Source: Camarhynchus parvulus
Lineage: Eukaryota > Chordata > Aves > Passeriformes > Thraupidae
Reading direction: 5' to 3'
DNA: 64,000 nt
Assembly: GCF_901933205.1 (NCBI RefSeq)
Contig: NC_044573.1
Span: forward strand, 85,022,546 to 85,086,545
The translations under genes and the position numbers were made by a program. Shown one piece after another: positions 14,901 to 28,325 of the stretch (position 1 is its first letter; each line of letters begins with the position of its first letter). A model generated the notes under the pieces. The model did no database searches, had not been told where the DNA came from, and was given only the letters and a program-made list of their open reading frames with translations.

Positions 14901-16879
14901 TTAGAAACACACAATAAATCCATGTTTTAGCGATCAGTGCTAAATAATGATCTCCAGAATACCACAGAAAACAAGAAAAATGTTGAGACTGAATTTTAGG
15001 AGAAATAAAATTCTTATTATATCTCTGTTCCAATGTAAATCTGACCAATATTGCATGAGATCAATGCAGAATGTTTCCAATGCCTTCTGCTCATATTCTA
15101 CTTCATCTATTACCAGAAATCAAAAGCACAAGTATGTTGTAAAGTGTCTAGTAGAGTGTCTTAAACAAAATCAAATGGACATACTTATATGTTTTGTAGC
15201 AAAATTGCATTAGTTCTTCCCCTTCAAGATTTCGGTTTCTGATACTTAGAAGCCCCAAGAAGAAAACTTTGCATTGATGACCATTGTGCATGTCTGTGCA
15301 TGAGTGAGAGGCAAGGGGGTATTCACACATTGTATTTCAGACATGAACACTTAATTTGATTCCAAGCTGTTTCACTAACTGCCATTACACTTTTGCTCAT
15401 GTGGAAATGTTGGAGAGTTATCTTTTGATGATGGTCTTAAAAAACTGAGTGCCAGACACATCTAAGGGATAAGGGGTTTTTACATTGGTATTTTAATAAG
15501 GATCATTATGGTGCACCATTTTGCCAAGGTGGAATGCGCTGTGATGATGCACACACACGATAGACTGCATATACAATTTATAGACTTCACAAATTAGCAT
15601 ATCTAACAAAGATTCCCCAAAGGGAAGCCTGGATGAATGTCATGATATTCCTCCATCGGAAGAATTCCTCTCTGGAAGGGCCAAATCTTTAGATTACAGG
15701 ATATGTTCTGGAGAGGACCTTGGTTTCCCAAGATAGTGTGGGGTTTTCTGGCCTCCTACTAAAAGGCCTTTGGGATGTTTGATCTCCTGGCCTAACAAAA
15801 TACTAGGTCTATGCTAAATTATTGAACTTAAGGAATTACAAGTATGCATGCTAAGAATACTGAGGATACATAAAAGTTATATTAAAATTATATAAAAGAA
15901 AAGGAAAAAAATCATCTTGGAATCAGTGACATAGATCTGCATGTGTCTTTAGAACAAAGTTTTCACATAGTTGCCAACTATAGTTACCACACATTTTTAT
16001 TGATAGATTTTTAAAAGATCAGATGCTAGCTATAACTTCACAATTATCAATATATTGCACTGTCCAGCTATTTATGACATCAAAATAATAGTAGGATTGT
16101 TTCCTATCTCTAGAAAGGCATTCTGAAGATAATAATCATCAGTCATCTGAGAAGATCTACATTTTTCTAGGCTAAATTTTATAGCAATAGTGCATATGTC
16201 AAGCACAAGACATTCTCAGAGATGAAAAGGATGAAAAACCTGCATATGTAGGCTGCAAAGAAATTATAATACAAACTGTTCCACAACTTAATCCATTCCC
16301 ACAGGCAGAACGATCGTCTTTTACTTAGTACAGAGAACATAGATTTAGTATTACAATTTTAAATCCCTAATATTGCTAAGTAAACGGTTTTAACATCAGC
16401 TAACATAAGATAGTAATGCTTGCATACATGCATACACATAGTGAGACTGAATTACAGCCTGTTTAGAATAAGATGCCATCTATTAGCTGTCTATATATTC
16501 CTGTTTTACTCAGGCTGACTTTTGCTCACTACTTTCGTTGCTGAAGTACAATACCATAATATGTCATTCAAGACACAACATCAAAAAATGTTCTTATACC
16601 AAGTTCAAATATGTAACATGAATTAAATGCTCACTGATAAGATACTGTACAAATATTACTCTAGTAGATGGAGGAAAATAAGAGGAAGGACAAAGATGTG
16701 GAGAGAAACAAAAGGAAACTATTATTTTTTCAGTTCTAAAAGGCGAAAGGGACCAAAAAAGAAGCATAAAACCCAGTCATTGCTAACAGAAAATATCTTA
16801 AATAACCTCTGATATCTTTTCAGTTAGGTACCAAAAAAAGAAAAACAGGAAGTGAGATCTTTAAAAGATCTTTGACTTA

Positions 16880-17107
<228 letters not shown>

Positions 17108-18944
17108 TTACTAATGAACCTGCACTTCAAACAAGTGAAGCGCCATCCTTGTTTCTGCTATAAACCCAGATCTTCTCTACTCACTGAGGATCCATAAATA
17201 TGCACACACAGAAACAAAATATTGTCCAGGCAAATGGAATGGAATATTGTCTGGCCTTTAAGCAGCAAAGGTTTTTGGTTTGGGTTTTCTGACTTTTTTT
17301 CCTTGTTGGTGTCACTTCAGCACCAGGTCAAACAAGAATGAAGGTTAGCAGGGACACCTACTATGAGCTGATTTGGAGAACCTGGCTCTGCAAATGTGTG
17401 CACAGAAGAAGCCTAAAAAAGAACTGGGCACAAAATCACAGAAATAGTTAGACTCTTTGTGATACAAATTTAAAAATATTGAACAAATATTTTCTTTCAC
17501 TTATTTCTTATAACAAAAAAAAAAAGCTGAGAAAAAAAGATGTTCTATTTTTCACTGTCCTAAACTAGGAAGCATTAATAACATCATGCTTTCCTTTCCC
17601 TTTTTTAATTTTTTTTTATTCTGAATCAGGATGTTTACAGATGACAAATGAATTCAGAAGATTTTGTTGCCAGATGGACCTTCCAAGCTTCATACATCAT
17701 CAGTCAATAATGTATATTTTTAATGATTATTAACAATTTTTTAAAATGAAAAGCATAGGAATTTTCTCCTAAATCTTGAACGTTATTTAATATTTTGCCA
17801 AAGTATTTAGCAAATGTCTTGTATTTTCCTTGCTAGCCCCAAGAAAATATGTAATCCATACAATTAATTGACATAAGAAATTAAAAATTCATCAGGTGGC
17901 TTTTGCTTTTTGATAATGTGGCAATGAAAACCAAAGAAATAGTAATTAAAAACATTTCTGCATAGGAGAAGGATCAGAAGAGAAGCATTTTATTTTTATC
18001 TCTTTTATCATCTTTACTTACTGCTTCTATCATTAGGTATTATTTGCATACTATAAGTGCACATGGAGATTCAAAAACACAGAGCTTGGCAAGGTGCATA
18101 ACACAAGGTACTTATAGTCTAATTAGGATAATAACTGAATAGCTAATTAAGACAACAGAGAAGTGTGGGAGTAGAGCTGCCCTTCTCAATCATAATTGAA
18201 AGCCTGTCAGTGAAAGTGTGTTTTAAAGGAATATTTGAAGGAAAAAAGGATTCATGAATCAAAGGAAGAAGAATGCTGGGTCTGGACATTAGAAAAAAGA
18301 GACTATTAAAAGGGGCTAAATAGCCAATAAGTGACAGAAGTAAAAGGAAGGATTTAAAAAAAGGCAGAAACAGAATAATTTATTTAATGTTTAAGTAATG
18401 TATAGAGTGTGAATTTGACTAAAAAGAAGAGAGAAAGCTGCTGAATGGTGCAATCTTTATGCTTCTACATGCAAAAGCAAATTTTGATGTACACAAATGT
18501 AACATAACCTTGGCTACTAAAGCCTTATTGATTTAATTTTTTGGAACACAATTTTTTCAGAGGAGGTCATGTTTTTTCAATAAATTTTATATCTTATTTT
18601 CTAGACCCTGATATTTATAAGTGTTTGGTCATTTTTACAATGAAGGAATAGAGCTAGAATAGATTGACTTTCCTAAAAGATTTCTTTTTTGTTGGTGAAA
18701 TCAGGCCATTTCTGTGATTCCTTCCTCAATTTCTGGCTTTTTATACAGTGTATATTGAAAGGGCCATTGTGCCACTGAGGAATGAAAGGGGGAAAGGAAG
18801 TGAAAATTAAAGGACCATGGATAAAGCTGAGAATCTGAGCAAAATCTCCTCCAAAGATTAAAATAATTTGAAAACCGCTGTACATCTATAATAAATCAGA
18901 AAAGAGTCTAAAATGACTCTTTTTTTTCCCAGTGTTTCTGTGTC

Positions 18945-19030
18945 TCTGTGTGTGTGTGTGTTTGTTTTGGGGGATTTTTGTTGTTGTTGCAGTTTTGCTT
19001 TTTTCATTTGTTTGTGTTTTGTTTAATTTT
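18945..19030 (+). repeat. TG microsatellite followed by T/G-rich tract
   Basis: A short TG run (ctctgtgtgtgtgtgtgt) followed by about 65 bases of T-rich sequence with scattered G. Simple sequence only. Confidence 0.85.
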
Positions 19031-21194
19031 TTAAAAATAACTCTCTAGCACTTCATTTCAGATCATCATCCAGCCCAGAAAAGAAAAGAAAAATTAATGT
19101 TGTGCATCCTGTACCTGCACTTTTAAGTTTCAGTTTCTAACACGTAACAGTTTCACCTGTAATCTTGAAAGCTAGCAGGCAGAATTTTCCCATTCAGGGT
19201 AACCAGCAAGATGAGCAAAATCCTAAATCACCCATATCTCTTTGGTAGTAGCTGCTGCTGTTAAATTTTTTTATGACAGCATCCTCAATTATACCATCTC
19301 TCACTGTTTATACTGACTTTAAGTTGCATGCTTAAAAGCGGTAAATACAATACTCCTCACTGTTCCTGCTACAGAGCCCTTGAATAATCTTTGAGCTCTA
19401 AAGTTCAGAATTTTACAGCTGAAATGTACTTTATTATTACTGGCAACCACATGCAAAAATCTATATTTATACACTGTGCATTACGAATGAGAGCCCAAGG
19501 AACTCAGACTACTACAGCTGTCTGCCCAAAGGGATGCATAGCCTTTTATTCTATTCACAGCACCATCCTGAAGAGGTTTGCAAGAAGTCAAGCTAATACA
19601 GAAACAGAAAGAGAGCATTGGTCAGCTAGGTAAGACCACAGAAACCAGCCTGAACCAGAGAGCATTTACTCTCTGACAGATATGCTGTGAGTATTTCCTT
19701 CATCACAAGTGGCACGCAGGCTAAGGCAACAAGACTGTTGAATAGTAAAGCATAATGCCCTGAAGCATAATGCATTGCTTAAGTGAGTGCAGGCAGGCAG
19801 GAGGTGGCCTCACTGCTCAGAGGGTGGGACACAAACTGTGTGGTCTTACACAGCTGGTCCCAGAGTGAGTTGGCCTCCTTGGACTGTCATTTTTGGCCAT
19901 GGCTTTCTCTGTGTTATGTTTTTGAGAGAGTTACTGCTCAGGAATCTTAGCGCATCACTGTGCTTGCAGTAATTTGATAGCAGATAGTGCCTGAGGCTTC
20001 ATGAATTCAAACTCTGTGTGATTTACAAATTGCATTTTAAAATGTGCAAGTAATTAATTCCAAACACTTATGGTTATTCTCAAGTTGTAAGCAACTGCAC
20101 AAAGTGCTGTTTGTATCAGCATAAATGACTACTTGAAGCATAAAGCTACAAACATTTGGATCTCGCAGTAGTCAGGAATTAAGTGTTCTGCATTTAGAGA
20201 ATATGCATCTCATATAAAGTACACATGCAAAAACATATGGCTGGCACCACTTGACAAAAAATATGTATACTGTATAGATGTGTAGCTTAGATAAAACAGA
20301 TAAACATATCCATCAAGTTTGTGCATGCAAAAAATGAGATGTACCACTATGGAAGTCAATGAAAAACCTTTCATTTTTCTTCAAGCTAGAAAGAGGAATT
20401 TCACCAAAAATAATAATCTGGAAATTTTAGTAAGCTGTATTTTGCATAAATGAATCTTGCTACAAGTGAGATACATGCCTTGATGGGCAGATAGCCAAGG
20501 ATGAAGTAATAACAAAACCAGTATCTTAGAAATCTTCCTTTGAATTGGTTTAGGTACCTTTTGAATATTAAATAATTTTTACAGGACTTTTCTCTCGTCA
20601 CCACACAATGCTTTCAGAGGGCAATGTTCTGTATTCTATGTGCCTTTTTTAATATACCACATAATAATATCTTTAGGCAAATAAAATAACATTTCTTGCA
20701 TAATAAAAACAAAACAAAGCAAAAAACCTCAACACTAACTTAACTTTTCAAAATTTATTAAGAATCATTCAAAATTAACTTAAAATTTGAATTTAAATAT
20801 TTGAATTGGCTTTTCTACTTGAAGTATATATTGAAAGCTCTTCATGTGGAAAATCACATTACTACACTACTCTTCGAACATAAGTGATAAAAACATAGTG
20901 GTGATTTAAAGTACATAAAATTCATAGTAATAAAGTTTTTCTTCTTATGTCATTAGTAGTCATTTCCTTATCTATCACTAGCAATAGCATAGGTCCAATT
21001 AAAAACTTGAGTGATATTTTATGAATCATCATCAAATGACATATTGTCAGTTTGAGTCACATTTTATAAGTCTTATCAATTAAAGAAAATTGCAGCCTTA
21101 GAGGGTTCCAAATGAACCATGGGCCTAAATTATTTAGCAAGTCTTATTAAAAGCTTCTCTGAAAAAGTTCTTTCTTTATTGAGGTTGGAGAGCA

Positions 21195-21840
21195 CATTCA
21201 TGTAGGCAGACCTGGGGGTTTGGGTTGATGGCAAGTAGAATGTGAGTCAGCAGTGCCCTGGCAGCCAGGACGGCCAGCAGTGCCCTGGGAGCATCGGGCA
21301 TCACCAGCTGGGCAAGGGTGACTGTCCCACTCTGCATAGCTCTGGAATGGCCCCACCTCAGGTACTGTGCGCACTTCTGGATGTCTCAATTTATGAAGGA
21401 CATCAACCTATCAGAGTGTGTGAGAGCAGGTCTTGAGGGCAAGACTTAGGAGGAGAGGCTGAGGTCCCTTGTCTTGTTCAGCCTGGAGAAGCCTGAAGGA
21501 TGGACTCATGACCCTCTGCAACTACTCCAGGCAGGCAGCAGAGAGGGAGATGCTGACCTCTGCCTGGTCACCAGGGACAGGACACAAGGGGACAGAATGA
21601 AGGTGTGTCAGAGGAAGCTCAGATTGGACGCTAGGAAAAGGTTCTTCACTGGGAGACTGGCCAGTCGCTGGATCAGGCTCCCCAGGGAAATGGTCATGTC
21701 ACAGGCAGGTTGGAGTTCAAGGAGCATTGCAATATTGCTCTTTCCTACCCATGTGGTTTAATTTTAGGCCTTCAGGGAGTTGGAGTCAAGGATCCTTATG
21801 TCTCCGTTCCAACTTGAGACACTCATGATTCTACAGTGTA
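21195..21840 (+). mobile_element. CR1 LINE 3' end, second subfamily
   Basis: Another 5'-truncated CR1 in plus orientation: gacctgggggtttgggttgat, gtcttgttcagcctggagaa, ccagggacaggacacaagggg, gattggacgctaggaaaagg, ttcttcactgggaga and ctccccagggaaatggtcat follow the CR1 order, ending with cgttccaacttgagacactc and a degenerate ATTCTATGAT tail. The wording of the tail differs from the copy at 13.9 kb, suggesting another CR1 subfamily. No intact reading frame. Confidence 0.88.
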
Positions 21841-23882
21841 TTTAATTATTTATTAAATTGTCTTTTTCTGTAGTTTGTGAGAAAGCAGATAATTGTACTT
21901 CATTTTAAAAAAATCTTCAGTACAGAGAATGCATCTATGAAATAATGATGAATGACTACTTTCACAAACACATGTTCTATATATTTTCAAAAAGGTTAGT
22001 ATGAGAAATTTGGTAAAAGCTTTTTTAAAATGGGGCTTTAAAATTACCATTTTAAAATGTCTTACTGACAAAAACATAGAAACAAGCATATTATACAAAT
22101 GAAAAGTTTAAAAGAAAATTTTAATATGTCATTGTTAACTGCCAAGCTGCTAAACCACAGTTTCAGAATGACCAAACACATCACAGTGTTACAATAGTGT
22201 AGCGTTATGCATTCATCTGATAGCTCACTTATCTAATTTAATTCCAACAGGCAGACAGCTATTTAGCCATCAAAATATACACCTCTAATTCCTTATCTTC
22301 CTTACTATTTTAGATTTTTAAAGACTTTATTTTGAATAGGTAAAAGCCAACACCTCTGCTTCTTTTCAGTGTTAAAAGAAGAGAAACTTGCTAGAAGTTG
22401 CTTGGGGTTTTTTCTATCATCACTTGAATCCAGATGCACTGCATCTCAGCTAAGTGCTCTAATCAGTTTGTCTCCCTTTCTCAATTTCTCCTCTTGCTGT
22501 TGATCAACTTCACATAAATTAAAGACTCATTAGACCATGCATCTAAGATTAATTTTATTTCTATCTACATGGTTGTCAAAGAGCACTTCAAAATAATTTG
22601 GATTGCTCTCTAAGTAGAATTTTGGGGAGGTTGGTTAAAATTTCAGAAATTATTGTGTTTTAGCAAAACAGAATCTATTTTACATATATTAAATTATCAT
22701 ATTTCTTTCATGAAGCTAATAATATGTACAAAATAGAAACACAAAAATTGTTGCAGTTTGTTTAGGGATCTATGGGCAACCATTTCAGCTGCAGCACTAC
22801 TTTGAACATTTTAGCTTTGAGATTCCAGTGAGCTTGATCTAAGCAGACCTCAGTGGGGTCATTCCACAGTTATGGGCTCTGAGAATACTGGACTCAGACA
22901 GGTAATCTTGCACTGTTTTTTTTTTTTTAAATTTTGTTAAAATTTTGCTTTATTTAGTAATCTTTAATTGTTTATCCTATCACATCAGTTTGTTATATTA
23001 TAAAGACTTATTTCTTCTCCATTCACTCTGGACAGGATATCTGATCTATTAGTCAAAAAAGTTACATATTTCAAATAATACAGAAATAGTGGTGGACTAT
23101 TTATTTGCTATGCTGACAGAAAAGTTATTTTCTGAATTGATAGTTTGTACTTGAGCAAACTTAAAATCAAAACCCCAACTCTAACACATTTTTTAATGCA
23201 AAAACATAGTTTTAAGAGAAGACAGTTAAATTAAGAAGTTCAAAAATTAATCAGCAGTAATCCCATACCCTCTCTCCCAAAAAATAAAAGATAAGTCTTC
23301 AGGATATCTTGTAAATATTATCTTCTTTTTCATGTAAGTATCCTAAACGGTTTTCAAATGATTATCCTTCACTTGAGAATATGTTTTTGAAGCTGATAAT
23401 GATCCCTTAAAGTAACAGTCTACAACAAATGAACAGTAAAATCCTAATTTTAAAGCAAAAAGAGAAAAGGCTGAATTCTTTGAGACCAAATAAATGATTG
23501 TTGAAAATTTCACTTTAAAAAAAATAGTAAATTTAATGCAGTTATTCTCAGAACTCTATGGCCATTTATCAAATCCATCTTTTTATGACTCCCTGTGAGG
23601 TTTGATTTTCATTTTAATAAGTGAATATTTCTCCAAACTTAACTTTGCTCACATTGCTTATGGTCAGGCTGAAGTTTTGTTTTCCATTCTTCAACTTTAC
23701 TGCATCATTCTGGATACCTCTGCTGTGTTTTCATTGTGCTGATCATCTCACTTTTTCACTTGTTCTGTTTCCAGGCTCCTTATTTCAAAGATCAAGCTTT
23801 GACCTGGCATCTTTTCATTTTTTATCAGGTCCTGCCATACCTACTGCCACATGCTAGAACCAGAACATCTAAATACAGATAG

Positions 23883-23931
23883 ATGTGTGTGTGAATATAT
23901 ATCTGTACATACACACACACACAAACACATA
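23883..23931 (+). repeat. TG and CA runs facing each other
   Basis: A tgtgtgtg run, a tatata core and an acacacacacac run lie within 50 bp, so the strand could fold into a hairpin. This is probably a microsatellite by-product. Confidence 0.75.
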
Positions 23932-25437
23932 CTGATAGATAAAACTACTTGTATCTGTGTCCTTAAATCTCTTGGGTGTGATGTCCTAGTCCTGCACTAC
24001 CGTGTAAGAAATTACACAGTGTCTGCTTTCCTATCTGCTTCTCCTGAAACTTCTTATTTGACTAGTTGCAATGAGGCCTTTTTCCAAATTTCATCTCAAT
24101 GTAAATGCTGCACCAAATCAGATTATTCTGGAAGTGAACAAAATTGCTCAGACAGGAATCTACTATGTCACTGTGAAAAATAGAGACTATAGGGAGGATA
24201 TAAGGAAAATATTCTCATTTTATCACGTAATGTAACATCAGTAAGCAAAATTATTGGAAAATGTTCTTTTTATTTTTCCTTTTTAATTTTTTATAATTGT
24301 AAACATGGATAAAGATGGGATTTTTTTCTCTTCCTTAAACTTAAAACACAGTATTTCTCTAAACATCAGAGGCTGAGAAGAAATTATAACAGAATTTCTC
24401 TCTACCCCAGAAGGTATGGATAACAACAAAATCAATTTCTCTTTGCTATTTTTTTCAAAAACATCAGCTCTGCATCTCTATATTCTGTTTTATTTTACTC
24501 TAAGTGAATCACAGACTCTTTTTCCTTTCATCCATTATCAAGGAATTCCTTTTTCAATTTTAGACATACATAAATGTATGTGTTCGTGTGTATGCGTATG
24601 TAAAGATATATATTTTAACCACAATATTTCTCCAAAAATAGTTCTTAAATCTGAAACCTGATTAATTTTTACTTGTTTCTTTTGTAATTTTCTGAAATAG
24701 GATCTTTTTTACTTCATTGTCTTCTTTATTTTCCCTCCAATAGACGGATGTGTTTTTAATGATAATATATTACATGTTCTTTCCTTCACAGCTATTTTTA
24801 TTGTAAGAAAAAGCTTACCACTGTAATATCACTAATCCAATTTGTATTCCTAATGTTATCTTCATAAAAATCTTGACTCATGCAACTATAATCAACTAGG
24901 GATTCTCAAAATTACTGAGAATTGAGAACCTAATTATACAAAGTTCATTTAGAAGTAGTCACATATCATAAATCAGCTATTAGTGGAACTACTGAAGAGA
25001 ATGAAATTAACTTTCAAAATGTTTCAGCTTGTACTGCACAGTATTTCAACCTCAAGACAAAGAAGGCAAAAGTTTTGGATGACACAATTATTGTAGCTGA
25101 GATTGAGAAAACAAAGAACTTTTTAATTCTCAGGAAAAAAAACCATATTAATAGGATATAGGTCGGCCATTGATTCTCTCTGAATACTCTTATAAGTATA
25201 CAAAAGTATAATTTATAAGTGTATTTGTATATACCTAGACAATGTTTTTGCAAAGTCAAAGCAAACTCCCCAGCTTTCTTATAATATTTGAAAAGTCCAC
25301 AGTTGCTCTTATTTACCTTATGAAAAAACAGGACTAGGTTTTAATAACTGACTCATCTTTCAGGATTGCCTCATCTTTTACATTTGAACTTTTCTCTGGG
25401 GATTGTTTCCTATTTGGGGGATCTATGATTTTTATTG

Positions 25438-25471
25438 AAAGAAAAAAAAAGAGAAAAAAAAAGAGAAAAGA
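25438..25471 (+). repeat. A/G homopurine tract
   Basis: About 34 bases made only of A and G, mostly A runs broken by single G or GAG. Simple repeat. Confidence 0.85.
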
Positions 25472-26639
25472 AGCAAATGTCTTGACAGTAAAATTCTCTA
25501 AACTTTCTAAAAATTTCATTGACTCATTTGATTTCTGTTCAGAGTTCATTCAAAGCCATCAATGAGCCTTCAGCACAGTCCAGCTCCACATTCTCCCTAT
25601 GGCTATACTTTAAAAGGAGAATTTCTGAAACTGAGCAGCAGCCAGAGAAACAAAATGGCAAAGACAAGAGTCAAAGCTGTCTTTATATTTCAGGAGACAG
25701 TAATCCACTAGGAATTATTCTAGCAAAACCAGCAGCTATACAGTTAGACAATGTATAAATTATGGGACACCAGCTTCTTAATTTTTCTGGAATTACTATG
25801 CCACAAAACTGCAGAAAGTAGTATTTTTTCAGTATCAGCAAAACTAGGGAAACATACCACAGAGAACAAGGCTCTTATGATTTCTTAGTAAGCCTCAGAG
25901 CTTTATTAACTCTGTTATGTTAGCTTGAATGTGTGCCATGAAATTAGTTTATGATGACAAGAAAGAAGAATGCCATCTGGAAACAGGACTGTAATAAAAG
26001 ATGCTTTCATGGAAAAGATCAAGGTTCTTAGAGAAACAATAGGGGAACATGTCTTGCTTGAAGTCATGGAGAATGCAAAGGGCTACCTCATGGCATATGC
26101 TCCAGACTGATAAAATGAAATAAAATAAGAAATGTCTAAAATCTCTCATCAAATCCACACTCCACATGAATTCTAAAAATTCACTGAGGCAATGGCTTAG
26201 CTCACATAAGTCATTAACTGTTAAATAACTTCTCTGTTATGATCTTCATTTCTTCTCAGACTGTGCACAGAATTCTTTGGATTTTGTGTAAGATCTGCAG
26301 GAGGTTTAGGATCCCACTTGATTTTTTTATTAAAAGGTTAAATTCATAGAATTAAAAATTATGAATGGAATTTCAATCTTGTGAAAGATATTTGCATGCA
26401 GGCAAATAGTGCCAAAACAGACAGTATCTGCAGAAATATAAGAAATATTTAGTAGACACTGATGATACCATGAACTTATGTTTATTTTTCTGACACCTGT
26501 TTGCTAGCTCTTACTAAAAGGACAAAAACAGGCCTGGCCAAAATACTTTGGGGTTTTTGATTAGTGACCCTTGAATTTTTTTGGAGCACAGAAAAGAATA
26601 AAATATTTCCTTCCTGTGAGGAATTATGATACAACAGCC

Positions 26640-27912
26640 CTCAGTCACAAGTAACCATTACTGGATAAAACAGCTTCCCTGTGTTGCTCATCCACATGGG
26701 TACCAATAATACTGCCAAGGGAGTGGCAGCAGCAGCAGCAAAGGGTGTCCACAGGGCAAGAGTACAGGCTGAAGGGTACAGGAGAAAAGAGGGGCTCTCC
26801 TGAATACAAGGGCAAAAGTTCAGGTAGGAGCATCAGATTCCAGCAGAACAGCACTTTACTAAGGAGCTGGTGCTGGGCAACGGGGCTTTGACCTCTTTGA
26901 TCACAGGGTCCCCTTGAAGGAATGAGGACAGGAGGGGAGACATAGGATCTGCCTGGCTGAACAGGGCAAGAGTTCTGCTGACCTAGTGAAGAGAGTTTGT
27001 CATGGGCAAACACCAAAACCTAAAGCCAAATGGGAGAACAGGTCCAGGGGAGAAGTCATGGGGACAAGACAATGAATGTTTCTCTCCCTCCCTCTCACAA
27101 AGCAACATGATGCCATTTGAAGTGCCTGTATGCAAAAATGTGCTCCATGGGACATACACTGGACAAACAGAAAGTGCATATACAGTCACAGAACTGTGAT
27201 GGGACAGTTCACCTGAATGGAGGGCTCCAATGGATAGACACAGACTCTTAGGAAATGCAGGAAAGAAAGGAGAGGCTGCACCTTACACAAAGTAGGATCT
27301 TGAATTAACAGAGCTCTCTCTGCTGCACTATAGGCTATCAGTTCTTGAGCTCCTGTAGGCTAGAATGAGAAGTGAAAGTCAAGAGAGAGGTCACTATTGT
27401 GAATATCTGCTACAGGCCTTCTGATTGAGCAGTGATCAAAACTGTTAAAGTACTAGAAGTTTCCCAGACACAAGGTCTGGTTATCATCAGAGACTTTAAC
27501 TATCTCTGGGGATGGCAGCATAGCAGAGGGCAAGCAATGCAAATGCACAAGATACCTGATATCACATTTTTTAATGTAGGTACTGGACAGGCCAACTTGA
27601 TGTATGAGCAAAGAGCATTCAGCTAGTCACAGCAGCTGTGGTTACCATAACCATTCACTGGATATCTTGAGGGAAGTGAAAAAGGCAATTTATAGAATTA
27701 ACACCTTGGTCTTCAGCAGAGCAGATTTCAACAGGATATCATGGGCTGATGTCTTGAAGGGCAGGACTGCCATTCAGACAGACTTTTATGGCAGGATTTA
27801 ACAAGCTGGAAGAATAACAGAAATCTCACGAAATTCCAAAACAGAAATGCAAAATCTTATACCTGGACCAGGATCATTCCACGCAGAAATTATTTGCTAG
27901 GTCGCAGCTCTG
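26640..27912 (+). mobile_element. CR1-like LINE remnant, 5' part (ORF1 esterase and ORF2 start)
   Basis: The left part of a long, decayed CR1. Near 26688-26720 one frame reads LIHMGTNNTAK, matching the GTND block of the SGNH/GDSL-type esterase found in ORF1 of bird and reptile CR1 (here Asp has become Asn). Around 26870-26980 there are echoes of the later ORF1 block (ctttgacctctttgatcac, then ggatctgcctggctgaacagg). From about 27200 the start of ORF2 follows, including atcagagactttaactatct (endonuclease region) and ggtcttcagcagagcagattt. Between about 27800 and 27870 the sequence jumps to the 3' part of CR1, so roughly the reverse-transcriptase core is deleted. The element continues after the inserted LTR at 28882. 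Confidence 0.8.
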
Positions 27913-27918
27913 ACAAAA
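27913..27918 (+). repeat. Target-site duplication ACAAAA, left copy
   Basis: A six-base direct repeat immediately before the TG of the LTR; its partner is at 28882-28887. The host CR1 should carry one copy here. Confidence 0.88.
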
Positions 27919-27972
27919 TGTAGGGAGAATTGTAAGCGGGCACAGTATTCCCCAGTGAGTTGCAGCTGGGGC

Positions 27973-28030
27973 CAATTAAGAACAAGTGGCATATACACCT
28001 GTAAGCAATTAAGAACAAGGAGCATAAAAG
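27973..28030 (+). promoter_or_regulatory. Duplicated core-promoter-like module of the LTR
   Basis: The 14-base string caattaagaacaag occurs twice, at 27973-27986 and 28006-28019, 33 bp apart. Each copy is followed at the same distance by a TATA-like string, gcatata in the first and gcataaaag in the second. This looks like tandem duplication of an upstream element plus TATA box in the U3 region. Transcription would start about 30 bp after the second box, on the plus strand, antisense to CSMD1. Activity in the present copy is unknown. Confidence 0.55.
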
Positions 28031-28079
28031 GGTGGAGTCAGCCAAAGAGTCAGAGTAAGAGCCAGATGAAGACTGCAAG

Positions 28080-28325
28080 ATGAGCTGGAAGGCTGCCCAG
28101 GAGAAGGCTGCCCAGGAGAAGGCTGCCCAGGAGAAGGCTGCCCCAAAGACCAGGCACCCCAGTAGAAAAGAGAAGGATCCCAAGACCCCAGGAGAGAAAG
28201 ACCAGAAGAAGACCCTGGAGGAGATGGACTCTGTTGTTATCAGAAGACCTTGGAGAAGGTGGGGAGTTCCCCTGGAGGGGATGGACTCTGTTGTTATTAG
28301 AAGATGGACCCCAGGAGAGGGTTGA
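28080..28325 (+). other. 81-codon ORF inside the LTR
   Basis: An ATG-to-TGA frame that begins about 55 bp after the second TATA-like box. The product is very hydrophilic: MSWKAAQEKAAQEK repeats, then a Lys/Glu/Pro-rich part and two copies of MDSVVIRR. There is no similarity I can name, and the repeats alone can keep such a frame open, so it may be non-coding. I report it because of its place just after the putative promoter. Confidence 0.25.
28091..28144 (+). repeat. 15-bp tandem repeat inside the LTR
   Basis: The unit ggctgcccaggagaa is present three times in a row, preceded and followed by partial copies. In frame it encodes repeats of A-A-Q-E-K. The three full copies are identical, which suggests recent expansion or homogenisation. 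Confidence 0.9.

Noticed and set aside
23851..24183. 110-codon plus-strand ORF with Cys-rich C-terminus
   Set aside because: Its start lies in the TG/CA microsatellite, there is no family match, and neighbouring frames are equally open. Treated as chance.
26645..27016. 123-codon minus-strand ORF with Cys- and Leu-rich product
   Set aside because: Antisense to the CR1 ORF1 remnant; the CAGCAGCAG stretch creates the Cys run.
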